From NCBI GenBank assembly GCA_902477765.1, contig CABSIM010000003.1:59196-123195 (forward strand): a stretch of 64,000 nt of DNA. The letters run 5' to 3'. The notes beneath the pieces were generated by a model. The model did no database searches. It was not told the origin of the DNA and saw only the letters and a list, made by a program, of their open reading frames with translations. Both the position numbers and the translations under genes were made by a program. The DNA comes from an uncultured Clostridiaceae bacterium. Its GTDB lineage: Bacteria > Bacillota > Clostridia > Lachnospirales > Lachnospiraceae. Shown one piece after another: positions 53,419-62,169 of this stretch; the stretch's first letter is position 1, and each line of letters begins with the position of its first letter.

Positions 53419-53447
53419 ATTATAAAAAAAACTTTTCTGAAAATCAA
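53419..53447 (-). promoter_or_regulatory. Promoter of the phosphofructokinase gene
   Basis: On the minus strand TTGATT (53447-53442), 17-base spacer, TATAAT (53424-53419), 35 bases before the start codon. Confidence 0.72.
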
Positions 53448-53539
53448 TAAATTTTTCCTGAGGTGTATAAGCGGGAAAAAAGAGGCAATACTAGGAGTAT
53501 CAACAAAAGACAAAGATTAATACTTATCCTCCCCTTTTT

Positions 53540-53585
53540 GATACCCTGTTCACTGCAGATCTGCGGTGGGCGGGGTATTTTTTCA
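53540..53585 (+). terminator. Strong plus-strand terminator with no gene directly upstream
   Basis: Outer stem ATACCC / GGGTAT and inner stem CACTGCA-GATC-TGCGGTG (one G-T pair), followed by TTTTTT. No plus-strand coding gene ends before it, so it must end a small RNA or leader. Confidence 0.82.
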
Positions 53586-53611
53586 TACAGGAAAAATCAA
53601 AAAAGGAGACT

Positions 53612-53640
53612 TTGCATACGGCAGCAGGAAATGGTATACT
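53612..53640 (+). promoter_or_regulatory. Promoter of the hypothetical-nuclease gene pair
   Basis: TTGCAT (53612-53617), 17-base spacer, TATACT (53635-53640). Confidence 0.68.
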
Positions 53641-53720
53641 GGAAATGAGCATGGAAAGTGCCGGGGAAATACACAGGCAGAAAAAACGAAGAAAAAACAG
53701 AAGAGAGGCGGCATGCAGAC

Positions 53721-54140
53721 ATGGTGATGATTACGTGCGTGGAAGACAGGGACGGAACGATGTTCAACAACAGAAGGCTCAGCATGGACTCCGTGGTTTA
53801 CCGAAAGATTCTGGAGCTGGCGTCGGGAAAAAAACTCTGGACAGATGCGGGAGCCGGCCGGCTGTTCCGGGAAACGGGAATGGCGGCGGCAGCCGGGGTG
53901 CTGGAGGATGCGGATTTTCTGAACAAGGCGGAGGACGGGGATTTCTGCTTTGTGGAAGGACAGGACATGGCAGATGTCCGGGACAGGCTGGAAGGGATTA
54001 TCCTGTTTTACTGGAACCGGAAATATCCGGCTGACCGGTATTTTGACCGCAGCCTGCTGGAGGGATTCCGGCTGAAAAGACGGGAAGAATTTCCGGGAAG
54101 CTCCCATGAAAAACTGACCATGGAGGTATACGAACGATGA
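53721..54140 (+). CDS. Conserved hypothetical protein paired with secreted nuclease
   Basis: 139 residues from ATG 53721; an ATG six bases later (MITCVEDRDG) is nearly as likely, and a GTG at 53658 would lengthen it by 21 residues, but neither has a better ribosome site. Soluble, no signal. The N-terminal TCVEDRDGTMFNNRRLSMD resembles a small clostridial family (sometimes annotated as ribonuclease Z without a metallo-beta-lactamase fold) that occurs next to DNA-entry type nucleases. No catalytic motif seen. Overlaps the nuclease gene by 4 bases, so an inhibitor or partner role is a possible inference. Confidence 0.6.
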   Translation: MVMITCVEDRDGTMFNNRRLSMDSVVYRKILELASGKKLWTDAGAGRLFRETGMAAAAGVLEDADFLNKAEDGDFCFVEGQDMADVRDRLEGIILFYWNRKYPADRYFDRSLLEGFRLKRREEFPGSSHEKLTMEVYER

Positions 54141-55099
54141 GCCGCCCGGGGAGAAAAGCCAGGTGTGCGGTTCTGGCACTGTTTCTTCTGACCGCGGTAT
54201 GGGAATTGTGGGGATGTTCCGTGCAGCAGGTTACGGCCGCACCGCCGGAAACAGAGTACGGGGAAGCCTCCGAGAACTCCGGATGGGAGATCCCGGAATA
54301 TGACGGGGAACCGTATTCGGTTATCCATGATAATGTGCCGGATTTTTCAGAAGAGGACTTTGAACGGGGCAGCTTTGAGGAGTACAGTCCTCTGGACAGT
54401 CTGGGAAGATGCGGCACCGCGTTTGCCTGCATCGGCACGGATCTGATGCCCACGGAGGAACGCGGAAGCATCGGACAGGTAAAACCTTCCGGCTGGCAGA
54501 CGGTGAAATATGATCAGGTGGATGGAAAATATCTTTATAACCGATGCCATCTGATCGGATACCAGCTGACGGCGGAAAATGCCAATGAACGGAACCTGAT
54601 CACAGGAACCAGATATATGAATGTGGAAGGAATGCTGCCTTTTGAAAATATGGTGGCGGATTATATCCGGGAAACCGGGGACCATGTTCTTTACCGGGTG
54701 ACGCCTGTATTTGAAGACCGGGAGCTGGTGGCCAGAGGAGTGCTGATGGAAGCGGAATCTGTGGAAGACAGAGGAGAATCCGTGGAATTCTGTGTATTTG
54801 TCCATAATGTTCAGCCCGGAATTCAGATCGATTACAGGAACGGAGACAGCCGGGAAATGGAAGGGACCGTATCTTCGGGATCCGGATCACCTGCGGAATC
54901 CGGAACAGAAGGGACACAGGAAGCGGAACAGGACGGGGAAACGGCAGAATATGTGATTAATACCAATACCGGAAAGTTCCATCGGCCGGACTGTTCCAGC
55001 GTGTCGGAGATCAGCCGGGAAAACCGGGAAGAATTCGTGGGAACCAGAGAGGAACTGGAGGACAGGGGGTACGAGGCCTGCAAACGCTGCAGACCATGA
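54137..55099 (+). CDS. Secreted DNA/RNA non-specific endonuclease with C-terminal zinc-type domain
   Basis: 320 residues. Signal peptide or lipoprotein-like segment at about 12-28 (VLALFLLTAVWELWGC, with a Cys at its end). The nuclease core spans about 75-235: NRCHLIGYQLTAENANERNLITGT holds the catalytic His and the Asn metal ligand (in part, RCHLIGYQ and NERNL), then MLPFENMVADYI. The last 50 residues (YVINTNTGKFHRPDCSSV, YEACKRCRP) form an Ada-like Cys-rich unit with C..C motif, common on clostridial DNA-entry nucleases. It would degrade extracellular DNA for nutrients or in competence. Confidence 0.85.
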   Translation: MSRPGRKARCAVLALFLLTAVWELWGCSVQQVTAAPPETEYGEASENSGWEIPEYDGEPYSVIHDNVPDFSEEDFERGSFEEYSPLDSLGRCGTAFACIGTDLMPTEERGSIGQVKPSGWQTVKYDQVDGKYLYNRCHLIGYQLTAENANERNLITGTRYMNVEGMLPFENMVADYIRETGDHVLYRVTPVFEDRELVARGVLMEAESVEDRGESVEFCVFVHNVQPGIQIDYRNGDSREMEGTVSSGSGSPAESGTEGTQEAEQDGETAEYVINTNTGKFHRPDCSSVSEISRENREEFVGTREELEDRGYEACKRCRP

Positions 55100-55163
55100 C
55101 AGGAAGTCTGCAGCGGAAAGAAAAAGCGGAAAACCGGCGGCATCCTGTCCGGATATTTGGGTG

Positions 55164-55192
55164 TTTACAGATTTTTTCTGTTATGCTATAAT
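55164..55192 (+). promoter_or_regulatory. Promoter of the SEC-C gene
   Basis: TTTACA (55164-55169), 17-base spacer, TATAAT (55187-55192). Confidence 0.75.
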
Positions 55193-55250
55193 GATTCGAG
55201 TGTTAAACTGGATCTTTACAATATGAGAATAAGAAAAGGATGGATCTGTT

Positions 55251-55766
55251 ATGGCAACATTACTGGAGAACTGGAGAAACCTCGCATATGGCGACGGCCT
55301 CAACGATAAAAAAAGAGAGGAACTCTGGAGCGGATATTTTGCTGTTGAGAAAGGAATCTATGAGAAAATCCTTTCCAACCCGACAGAGGTCATTGAGGGA
55401 ACCGTAAAGGAACTGGCAGAAAAGTATGAGACGGAAATTCTGATCATGACCGGTTTCCTGGACGGCATCAACGAGAGCCTGAAAGGATATGAGAATCCCA
55501 TTGAAACTATGGATGAAAATACCGTGGTCAGGATCGAGATCGATCCGGAGAAGCTGTACTACAACATGGTGGAAGCAAAGGCCAGCTGGCTGTACGGACT
55601 TCCCCAGTGGGATGCAATCCTCACCGAGGAAAAGAGAAAAGAGCTTTACAAGGCGCAGAAAGCGTCCGGAACCGTACGCCGTGAAGGGCATAAGATTTAC
55701 CCCAATGATCCGTGTCCCTGCGGAAGCGGAAAGAAATACAAAAAGTGCTGCGGACGCAATCAGTAA
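55251..55766 (+). CDS. SEC-C motif protein
   Basis: 171 residues. The C-terminus ends in [20 protein letters not shown], the complete SEC-C zinc-binding motif first known from SecA (CXCX8CC-type). The first 145 residues are helical and show no family; the segment [20 protein letters not shown] suggests a helical-bundle regulator. SEC-C modules bind nucleic acid or SecB/ribosome partners, so a role in translation or protein handling is plausible but open. AGGATGG lies before ATG. Monocistronic. Confidence 0.8.
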   Translation: MATLLENWRNLAYGDGLNDKKREELWSGYFAVEKGIYEKILSNPTEVIEGTVKELAEKYETEILIMTGFLDGINESLKGYENPIETMDENTVVRIEIDPEKLYYNMVEAKASWLYGLPQWDAILTEEKRKELYKAQKASGTVRREGHKIYPNDPCPCGSGKKYKKCCGRNQ

Positions 55767-55782
55767 TCCTGTGTGACAGGAC

Positions 55783-55818
55783 AAGCCATTACCTGAAAAG
55801 CAGGTAGTGGCTTTTTTT
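55783..55818 (+). terminator. Intrinsic terminator
   Basis: Stem AAGCCATTACCTG / CAGGTAGTGGCTT (one G-T pair) with a 5-base loop, then TTTTTT. Confidence 0.9.
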
Positions 55819-55891
55819 CAATGACACGTGCGGACAGAAGACGGCAGAGTGTTTACGGAAAAGTCTGCCGGACGTCATGGGAGGAAGAATC

Positions 55892-56668
55892 ATGGAGGTA
55901 TATTCGGGATTTGCGGCCGTGTATGACACATTTATGGACAACATTCCCTATGAGGAGTGGTGCGGTTATTATGCGGGCCTGCTGAAAAAATACGGGGTTT
56001 CTTCGGGAATCCTGCTGGATCTGGGATGCGGGACAGGAAACATGACGGGACTTCTGGCAGACCGGGGATATGACATGATCGGCATTGACAGCTCTGAAGA
56101 AATGCTGCAGCTGGCACTGGAGAAGCGATCCGGTTCCGGACAGGATATCCTGTATCTCTGCCAGGACATGCGGGAATTTGAACTTTACGGCACTGTGGCA
56201 GCGGCAGTCTCTGTCTGTGACTGCATGAATTACATTCTGGACAGGGAGGATCTGGTTCAGGTATTCCGCCTGGTCAACAATTATCTGGATCCCGGCGGAA
56301 TTTTTCTGTTTGACATGAATACGGAATATAAGTACCGGGAACTGCTGGGGGATTCCACCATTGCCGAAGACCGGGAAGAGTGCAGCTTTATCTGGGAAAA
56401 TCAGTATGATCCGGAAGAAAAGATCAACATTTATGACCTGTCTCTGTTCGTCCGGGAACAGGAGGACGTATCCGGAGATGTTTACAGGAAGTACCATGAG
56501 ACGCATTATCAGAGAGCCTATTCTCCGGAAGAAGTAAAGGCAGCTCTGGAGGAAGCCGGAATGGAGTTTGTGGCTTCCTATGATGCGTTTACCGAACATG
56601 CTCCGGGGGAAGACTGTGAGAGAATCTGTTTTGTGGCAAGGGAAAAAGGAAAAAGAAAGGAAGAATAA
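55892..56668 (+). CDS. Class I SAM-dependent methyltransferase
   Basis: 258 residues from ATG 55892, with GGGAGGA 6 bases upstream. N-terminal YDTFMDNIPYEEWCGYY, then motif I LDLGCGTGNMTGLLA, motif II MIGIDSSEEML and motif III CQDMREFELYG, all of the ubiE/methyltransf_25 type. Substrate unknown. hslO begins one base after its stop codon, so the two are likely co-transcribed. Confidence 0.88.
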   Translation: MEVYSGFAAVYDTFMDNIPYEEWCGYYAGLLKKYGVSSGILLDLGCGTGNMTGLLADRGYDMIGIDSSEEMLQLALEKRSGSGQDILYLCQDMREFELYGTVAAAVSVCDCMNYILDREDLVQVFRLVNNYLDPGGIFLFDMNTEYKYRELLGDSTIAEDREECSFIWENQYDPEEKINIYDLSLFVREQEDVSGDVYRKYHETHYQRAYSPEEVKAALEEAGMEFVASYDAFTEHAPGEDCERICFVAREKGKRKEE

Positions 56669-56669
56669 C

Positions 56670-57554
56670 ATGGCAGATTATATTGTCCGGGCAACAGCGG
56701 CCGGCGGACAGATCCGGGCATTTGCCGCGGAATCAAAAGATACGGTGGAGGCAGCCAGAGCTGCCCACAATACCAGCCCTGTGGCAACAGCGGCTCTGGG
56801 ACGGCTTCTGACAGCCGGAGCCATGATGGGCGTGATGATGAAGGGGGAAAAAGACCTTCTGACCCTGAGAATGGAAGGAGACGGTCCCATCGGCGGACTT
56901 CTGGTGACTGCGGATTCCCGCGGAAATGTAAAAGGGTATGCCTTTCATCCGGATGTGATGCTGCCGCCCAACAGCGCAGGCAAACTGGATGTGGGAGGCG
57001 CTCTGGGGGTAGGCGTGCTGAGCGTTATCCGGGACATCGGACTGAAAGAGCCCTATGTGGGACAGACCATTCTGGTGTCCGGAGAAATTGCAGAGGATCT
57101 GACCTACTATTATGCAACTTCAGAACAGGTGCCTTCCTCCGTGGCTCTCGGGGTTCTGATGAACCGGGACAACACCGTGCGTCAGGCCGGGGGCTTTATC
57201 ATTCAGCTTCTTCCGGGTGCGGATGACGATATGATCGACCGGCTGGAGGAAAGGCTGGGGGCCATGAAGCCGATCACTTCCCTGCTGGATTCCGGAATGT
57301 CCGCAGAGGATATTCTGAAGGAACTTCTGGGAGATATGGATCTGGAAATTCTGGACCGCATGCCCATGGGATTCTGCTGTGACTGTACAAGGCAGCGTGT
57401 GGAAAAGGCCCTGATCAGTATCGGAAAGAAAGAGATCCGGGACATGATCGAAGAGGGAAAAGAGATCGAAGTGAACTGCCAGTTCTGCGGCAGGCATTAC
57501 GGATTTTCCGTGGAGGAACTGCAGGAACTGCTGAAAAAAGCTGCAGGAGAATAG
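56670..57554 (+). CDS. hslO: Redox-regulated chaperone Hsp33
   Basis: 294 residues from ATG 56670. Substrate domain (MADYIVRATAAGGQIRAFA is its start, here in part MADYIVRATA), then the zinc-binding redox switch CDC near residue 236 and CQFC near 268. Under oxidative stress the four Cys form disulfides and the chaperone becomes active. AAAGGAAG precedes ATG. Followed by a hairpin shared with the csp gene. Confidence 0.95.
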   Translation: MADYIVRATAAGGQIRAFAAESKDTVEAARAAHNTSPVATAALGRLLTAGAMMGVMMKGEKDLLTLRMEGDGPIGGLLVTADSRGNVKGYAFHPDVMLPPNSAGKLDVGGALGVGVLSVIRDIGLKEPYVGQTILVSGEIAEDLTYYYATSEQVPSSVALGVLMNRDNTVRQAGGFIIQLLPGADDDMIDRLEERLGAMKPITSLLDSGMSAEDILKELLGDMDLEILDRMPMGFCCDCTRQRVEKALISIGKKEIRDMIEEGKEIEVNCQFCGRHYGFSVEELQELLKKAAGE

Positions 57555-57560
57555 AGAAAA

Positions 57561-57595
57561 CAAAAATGGGCTGCTGCATTCATGCAGCGGCCCAT
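57561..57595 (-). terminator. Terminator of the cold shock gene
   Basis: 13-bp stem ATGGGC-GCTGCA type (57566-57578 / 57583-57595, one G-T pair) with TTCA loop. On the minus strand it is followed by TTTTTG; the plus strand has no T run, but the hairpin could still help end hslO mRNA. Confidence 0.75.
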
Positions 57596-57684
57596 TGCCG
57601 TACTTGCACTGTGCTGAACGGTTTTCTCTTCCGCACGGGCGGAGAAGGGAAAGGTTCCGGAACAGACACAGGAAAAAGCGGTGA

Positions 57685-57882
57685 TTATAATCTGGTTACG
57701 TTGACGGCCTGAGGTCCTTTGGAACCTTCCACCACGTCAAATTCCACCTGTGCACCCTCGTCCAGGGATTTGAAACCTTCCATATTGAGACCGGTATAAT
57801 GTACGAATACATCCTTGCCGTCCTCGTCACAGATGAAACCGTAGCCTTTCTGGTTGTTGAACCATTTAACTGTACCTTTCAT
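57685..57882 (-). CDS. Cold shock protein (Csp)
   Basis: 65 residues, the standard Csp length. RNP1 KGYGFICDE and RNP2 VFVHYTGL surround the OB-fold; the N-terminus is [11 protein letters not shown]. It binds single-stranded RNA and melts secondary structure. AGGTATCGT lies upstream. Its leader (57883-57933) contains a CCGCAG/CTGCGG hairpin typical of cold-inducible csp mRNAs. Confidence 0.96.
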   Translation of the reverse strand: MKGTVKWFNNQKGYGFICDEDGKDVFVHYTGLNMEGFKSLDEGAQVEFDVVEGSKGPQAVNVTRL

Positions 57883-57910
57883 ACGATACCTCCGAAGTTT
57901 TAAAACATGC

Positions 57911-57926
57911 CGCAGTCATCTGCGGC
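57911..57926 (-). promoter_or_regulatory. Leader hairpin of the csp mRNA
   Basis: CCGCAG-ATGA-CTGCGG in the 5' untranslated region, 30 bases before the start codon. Such hairpins can act as temperature-sensitive structures; that role is inference. Confidence 0.5.
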
Positions 57927-57933
57927 TGTCATC

Positions 57934-57962
57934 ATCATAGTACATTTTTACAGGGATGTCAA
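57934..57962 (-). promoter_or_regulatory. Promoter of the csp gene
   Basis: On the minus strand TTGACA (57962-57957), 17-base spacer, TATGAT (57939-57934). Confidence 0.8.
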
Positions 57963-58069
57963 ATGGAAACGTATAAAAAATTTCGGGCTTATCACGGAAA
58001 GATACAGGAAATATGCCTCAATATACCAAAAAGGGAAAAAATTCTAAAAAAAAGAGAAGCGTGAAAAAT

Positions 58070-58621
58070 ATGTCAAAATTAAAAAACGGATGGAATCATT
58101 TCCGAACCATCACCCGCCACAAACGGGAAGTGATGAAAAACTGCTTTCGTGTGGGACTGTACCGCCAGGGAATTCTGCATGACCTTTCCAAATATTCCCC
58201 GGCGGAATTCCGTACGGGAGTTCTGTATTATCAGGGAACCAGAAGTCCCAATGCGGCAGAGAAAGAGGAAAAAGGATATTCGCCTGCATGGCTTCACCAT
58301 AAAGGAAGAAACAAGCATCATTTTGAATACTGGACGGATGTGTCCACCAGGGAAGACAACTGGAAACCCATGGGAATCAAGATGCCGGTCCGGTATTTTG
58401 TGGAAATGGTCATGGACCGGATTGCGGCATCCAGAATCTACATGGGAGACCGTTATACAGACGGTTCTCCCTATGCCTACTTTATCCGAAGCAGGGATTA
58501 TATGATCATGCATCCGGAGACAAAGGCCATGCTGGAAACCGTGCTGGCCATGCTGAAAGACAGGGGGGAAGAGGAGACATTTGCTTTCCTGCGTCAGCTG
58601 CTGAAACAGGGAGATTACTGA
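58070..58621 (+). CDS. DUF5662-family protein
   Basis: 183 residues from ATG 58070; GTG 58061 and ATG 58013 (with a weak AGGAA site) are in-frame alternatives that would lengthen it by 3 or 19 residues of basic sequence. The family signature is clear: HFRTITRHKREVM, GILHDLSKYSPAEF, GYSPAWLHHKGRNKHHFEYW (in part, WLHHKGRNKHHFEYW) and RSRDYMIMHPETK. The many conserved His and Asp (HDLSK, HHKGRNKHH) suggest a metal-dependent HD-type hydrolase fold, but no function is established. Confidence 0.8.
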   Translation: MSKLKNGWNHFRTITRHKREVMKNCFRVGLYRQGILHDLSKYSPAEFRTGVLYYQGTRSPNAAEKEEKGYSPAWLHHKGRNKHHFEYWTDVSTREDNWKPMGIKMPVRYFVEMVMDRIAASRIYMGDRYTDGSPYAYFIRSRDYMIMHPETKAMLETVLAMLKDRGEEETFAFLRQLLKQGDY

Positions 58622-58639
58622 AAAGCACACGGCGCTGTT

Positions 58640-59722
58640 TCAGCCGAACACGGCTTCCACAATCAGGGACCGGTACTGTTCGGTTTTTTCCGCGTCTGAA
58701 AAACATTCAGGACAGAATTCAAAAAAGCAGGACCTGTCCCGGCAGGAGTTCCGGAAATCCGGTGTCCAGACCGCAGCAGGCTGGGGAAGGAAAATGCCGG
58801 ATTTTTTGGTGTAGCAGGTTTCCTTTGTGGCCCGCACACGGGCTCCCTTGTCCACATATTCCCCGACACTTTTATGTATGGCCGTGTCTTCGTAGATCAG
58901 ATAATAGTAGTCTCTGTAATTGGGATAAAAATATTTGAGTTTCCCTTCATAGAGGCGGATGAAAAGATCCATGGAGGATCCGGATGCTTCCAGCCGGTAG
59001 GAAGGAACGGACGCATTCAGGGGAACCGGGATGGAGCAGTCTCCGGTACCGTCAAAGTGCAGACGGATGCAGGGAAGATCTCCGGCTTTTTTTTCCATTC
59101 CTGACAGCAGGAATTTCTGGCTGAAATAGTCGGGATAGGACAGAACCGGAAGCAGATCCGGCATGCCTTTCAGGTCATCTTCATTATGAAGAAGCAGAAG
59201 GTTCAGAAGATTTTCACTGCCGGTTTTCAGGTACTGCCTGTAAACATCGATCAGCTGGCCGCCGTCATAGAGATCCTCTCTCTGTATGCCCAGAAAAGTC
59301 TCAATGGATTTCTGCTTCAGACTGTTCAGGCCCAGATATTTTTTCCATGGTTTGATCCGTTTGTAGATATCGACGCTGCGGATTCCGGTTTCAGGCCAGG
59401 AAAGTCCCAGATGGCCTGCCCGCTTTTTCAGGTAGGGAAGGTCAAAGGTGTCTCCGTTGAAATGAACCAGGGTATCAAAGCCTTCCAGAAAGGAAAAAAA
59501 GGCGGAAAGTACGGAAGATTCCTGGGAAAGGGCATCAGAAAACCACTGGATCAGATGCCAGCACCCATCCCGGAACCAGGTGCAGCCGATCAGGTAAAGG
59601 ACAGAATGATCCGCAGAAAATCCTGTGGTTTCAATATCGAAAAAAAGGATTCTGTCAGGGTTCCCCAGGCGTTCCAGGGGATAACCGGACCGGGTCCGGT
59701 ATGTCTTTTCAATGGTGATCAT
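58640..59722 (-). CDS. YprB-type ribonuclease H-like exonuclease
   Basis: 360 residues from ATG at 59722 (minus strand; GGAGGAG 8 bases upstream). DEDD-type 3'-5' exonuclease domain: motif I FFDIETTGFS (D.E), motif II VHFNGDTFDLPYL (Asp), motif III HNEDDLKGM (Asp). The C-terminal half continues as in B. subtilis YprB, a tetratricopeptide-free member near the ypr genes. It may trim DNA or RNA 3' ends. Ends with CFFEFCPECFSD, a possible metal-binding Cys pair. A convergent DUF5662 gene ends 19 bases away. Confidence 0.8.
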   Translation of the reverse strand: MITIEKTYRTRSGYPLERLGNPDRILFFDIETTGFSADHSVLYLIGCTWFRDGCWHLIQWFSDALSQESSVLSAFFSFLEGFDTLVHFNGDTFDLPYLKKRAGHLGLSWPETGIRSVDIYKRIKPWKKYLGLNSLKQKSIETFLGIQREDLYDGGQLIDVYRQYLKTGSENLLNLLLLHNEDDLKGMPDLLPVLSYPDYFSQKFLLSGMEKKAGDLPCIRLHFDGTGDCSIPVPLNASVPSYRLEASGSSMDLFIRLYEGKLKYFYPNYRDYYYLIYEDTAIHKSVGEYVDKGARVRATKETCYTKKSGIFLPQPAAVWTPDFRNSCRDRSCFFEFCPECFSDAEKTEQYRSLIVEAVFG

Positions 59723-59827
59723 ATGGAAACTCCTCCGATGCAGGCCGGATTTCCGGTCATAATATGATACCCAAGTATAAACAAACCGGCACGGAAAGTC
59801 AATGAACAGAAAATTTGTTCGACTGGC

Positions 59828-59856
59828 TTGCAATGGTATTTTGTCTATGTTATGAT
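59828..59856 (+). promoter_or_regulatory. Promoter of ruvA-ruvB
   Basis: TTGCAA (59828-59833), 17-base spacer, TATGAT (59851-59856), 36 bases before ruvA. Confidence 0.7.
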
Positions 59857-59891
59857 AGACCAGACGACCAAGAGAAAACGGAGGGAAATCT

Positions 59892-60506
59892 GTGATTTCA
59901 TATATTCGCGGGCCTCTCATGGAAAAACTGGAAGATTCGGTGGTGGTGGAAGCCGGAAATGTGGGGTACCAGATTTTTGTACCTGTTTCCGTTCTTTCCT
60001 CCCTTCCGGCAGTGGGAGAAGAGGTCAGAATCTATACATATTTTCAGGTAAGGGAAGATGCCATGGTGCTGTACGGATTTCTGAACCGTCAGGATCTGGA
60101 TATCTTCAGAAAGCTGCTGAGTGTCAACGGCGTGGGGCCCAAAAGCGCACTGGGGATTCTGTCGGCGCTGGGACCGGATGAATTCCGGCTGGCAGTGGTG
60201 GCCGGGGATGCGAAACGGATTACCAAAGCGCCGGGGATCGGATTGAAAACAGCCCAGAGGATTCTTCTGGATCTGAAGGACAAGGTGGATGCAGAAAGCC
60301 TGCTTCCGGCCGGAGAAGACCAGAACGGTTCCCGGGCTGCGGTTTCCGGTATGGGAGAAGCCGGAAAGGAAGCTGTGGAAGCACTGACGGCTCTCGGATA
60401 TTCCGCTTCAGAGGCATCCGCTGCCGTGGGAAAAGCTGCGGCGGATGAGAACATGACCGCGGAAGACATACTGAAAAAAGCACTGAAATATCTGGCGTTT
60501 CTGTAA
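59892..60506 (+). CDS. ruvA: Holliday junction branch migration protein RuvA
   Basis: 204 residues. Domain I OB-fold (MISYIRGPLMEKLEDSVVVE in part), domain II with two HhH motifs (LLSVNGVGPKSALGIL and ITKAPGIGLKTAQRILLDLKDK in part), and domain III at the C-terminus (EAVEALTALGYSASEASAAV in part) that binds RuvB. The tetramer holds the four-way junction. AAAACGGAGGGAAAT precedes ATG. ruvB starts 35 bases later. Confidence 0.97.
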   Translation: MISYIRGPLMEKLEDSVVVEAGNVGYQIFVPVSVLSSLPAVGEEVRIYTYFQVREDAMVLYGFLNRQDLDIFRKLLSVNGVGPKSALGILSALGPDEFRLAVVAGDAKRITKAPGIGLKTAQRILLDLKDKVDAESLLPAGEDQNGSRAAVSGMGEAGKEAVEALTALGYSASEASAAVGKAAADENMTAEDILKKALKYLAFL

Positions 60507-60541
60507 TACGCTGAAAATAAGCAGATGGCAGGCAGGAGATC

Positions 60542-61531
60542 ATGAGTCGAAAAATCATCACTACGGAAGAGACAGAAGAAGACAAGAGAATAGAAGGAAC
60601 ACTGCGTCCCAGGCTTCTGAAGGATTACATCGGGCAGGAGAAGATCAAATCCACCCTAAAGATTTTTATTGATGCCGCCAAAAGCCGCGGAGAGGCTCTG
60701 GACCATGTACTGTTTTACGGCCCCCCGGGTCTGGGAAAGACCACACTCTGCGGGATCATAGCCAATGAGATGGGGGTCAGCATGAAGGTTACGTCAGGTC
60801 CGGCCATTGAAAAACCGGGGGAGATGGCGGCAATTCTCAACAATCTCCAGGAGGGAGACGTGCTGTTTGTGGATGAGATTCACAGGCTGAACCGGCAGGT
60901 GGAAGAGGTACTGTACCCTGCCATGGAGGATTTTGCCATTGATATCATGCTGGGAAAGGAATCCGCGGCCAGGTCCATCCGTCTGGAGCTTCCAAGATTT
61001 ACCCTGGTGGGCGCAACCACCAGGGCAGGACTTCTGACGGCACCGCTGAGAGACCGGTTCGGAGTTGTGCAGAGACTGGAATTTTACTCGCCGGAAGAAC
61101 TGAAAGTCATTGTAAAGCGTTCGGCCGGAGTCCTGGGAGTGGAAATAGACGAAGAAGGCGCCTGGGAGATTGCTAGGAGATCCAGAGGAACCCCCCGGCT
61201 TGCCAACCGGCTTCTGAAGAGGGTGCGGGATTTTGCCCAGGTGAAATATGACGGGGTCATTACAAAGAATGTGGCAGACTTTGCCCTGGATATTCTGGAT
61301 GTGGACAGACTGGGGCTGGACAACAATGACAGAACCATCCTCCGGACCCTCATTGAAAAATTTTCCGGGGGTCCCGTGGGTCTGGAGACGCTGGCGGCGG
61401 CCATCGGAGAAGATGCCGGAACGCTGGAAGATGTCTATGAACCTTATCTTCTGATGAACGGACTTATCAACAGGACACCCAGGGGACGGATGGCCACGGA
61501 GGCCGCCTACCATCACCTTGGGCTGGGATAA
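60542..61531 (+). CDS. ruvB: Holliday junction branch migration ATPase RuvB
   Basis: 329 residues. AAA+ core: N-terminal [16 protein letters not shown], Walker [10 protein letters not shown] at about 60-68, Walker B VDEIHRL, sensor 1 GATTRAG, and the C-terminal winged helix ([24 protein letters not shown] in part, DVYEPYL). Hexamer drives branch migration with RuvA. AGGAGATC before ATG. Completes the ruvAB pair. Confidence 0.98.
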   Translation: MSRKIITTEETEEDKRIEGTLRPRLLKDYIGQEKIKSTLKIFIDAAKSRGEALDHVLFYGPPGLGKTTLCGIIANEMGVSMKVTSGPAIEKPGEMAAILNNLQEGDVLFVDEIHRLNRQVEEVLYPAMEDFAIDIMLGKESAARSIRLELPRFTLVGATTRAGLLTAPLRDRFGVVQRLEFYSPEELKVIVKRSAGVLGVEIDEEGAWEIARRSRGTPRLANRLLKRVRDFAQVKYDGVITKNVADFALDILDVDRLGLDNNDRTILRTLIEKFSGGPVGLETLAAAIGEDAGTLEDVYEPYLLMNGLINRTPRGRMATEAAYHHLGLG

Positions 61532-61613
61532 AAAAGAATTAAGAATAATTTTTATGGCTGTTTTCTGATATTTATGCTACAATGATGGAAAGAAAAAGCA
61601 GGGGAGTTCAGGC

Positions 61614-61958
61614 ATGGAAACAAAGAATTATGCAGAAGTACTGATAGACGGCAGAATCTATACGCTGGGCGGCGCGGAAGAGCAGGAATATCTTCAGAAG
61701 GTGGCCGCTTACATCAATAATAAAATCACAATGCTGAAAAGTCAGCCCGGATTTACAAGACAAAGCCCGGATTACCAGGAAGTTATGATCCAGCTGAATC
61801 TGGCAGATGATTATTTCAAGGCTCTTCAGGAGGCAAAGGCATATAAGGCTCAGAAGGAAGAGATGGAGAAGGAGACTTACAGCCTGAAGCATGAACTGAT
61901 CAGTGTGCAGATGAAACTGGATGCACTTTCCGCAAAAGAACAACAGAAAGGCAAATGA
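61614..61958 (+). CDS. zapA: Cell division protein ZapA
   Basis: 114 residues. N-terminal beta-alpha-beta head (NYAEVLIDGRIYTLGG, EEQEYLQKVAAYINNKI) and a long C-terminal coiled coil (FKALQEAKAYKAQKEEMEKET in part, LKHELISVQMKLDALS). Bundles FtsZ filaments at the septum. GGGGAG before ATG. A terminator follows at 61967. It precedes the U32 gene, a common clostridial order. Confidence 0.92.
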   Translation: METKNYAEVLIDGRIYTLGGAEEQEYLQKVAAYINNKITMLKSQPGFTRQSPDYQEVMIQLNLADDYFKALQEAKAYKAQKEEMEKETYSLKHELISVQMKLDALSAKEQQKGK

Positions 61959-61966
61959 TGAAACGG

Positions 61967-62000
61967 GGGCTGCCGCATGGAGACTATGCAGCAGCCCTTT
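61967..62000 (+). terminator. Intrinsic terminator of zapA
   Basis: Stem GGGCTGC / GCAGCCC with inner GCAT / ATGC, followed by TTTCCC; a short T run, so moderate strength. Confidence 0.7.
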
Positions 62001-62169
62001 CCCTATCCCGCGTTTTCACGGAAATATGGAGGGAAAGACGGATGCAGGTGAAGCCGGAGGCTGTTTCCGGAAGAGAAAGGAGCAGGGCCCCGGGCCCGGA
62101 ACAAGCCGCTTGCGGCTGATTCGCGGAAAGGAACCATGAGTCCGTCAGGATATAAGATAAGGAGAAAAT

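Larger units (their letters stand above)
53384..53720. other. Non-coding stretch with structured plus-strand segment
   Basis: 337 bases between divergent genes. Besides the two promoters it holds, on the plus strand at 53480-53539, GAGG and CCTC arms enclosing AATACT-AGG-AGTATC and a second AATACT, then a very strong terminator at 53540-53585. AGTATC can pair with either flanking AATACT or, in five bases, with GATAC of the terminator stem, an arrangement like a riboswitch or a regulated small RNA. No known riboswitch class was recognised and the plus-strand promoter upstream (TATAAG near 53466) is weak. Confidence 0.45.

Noticed and set aside
53466..53585. Known riboswitch (c-di-GMP, preQ1, fluoride, guanidine, SAM types)
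   Set aside because: None of the conserved core sequences of these classes was found.
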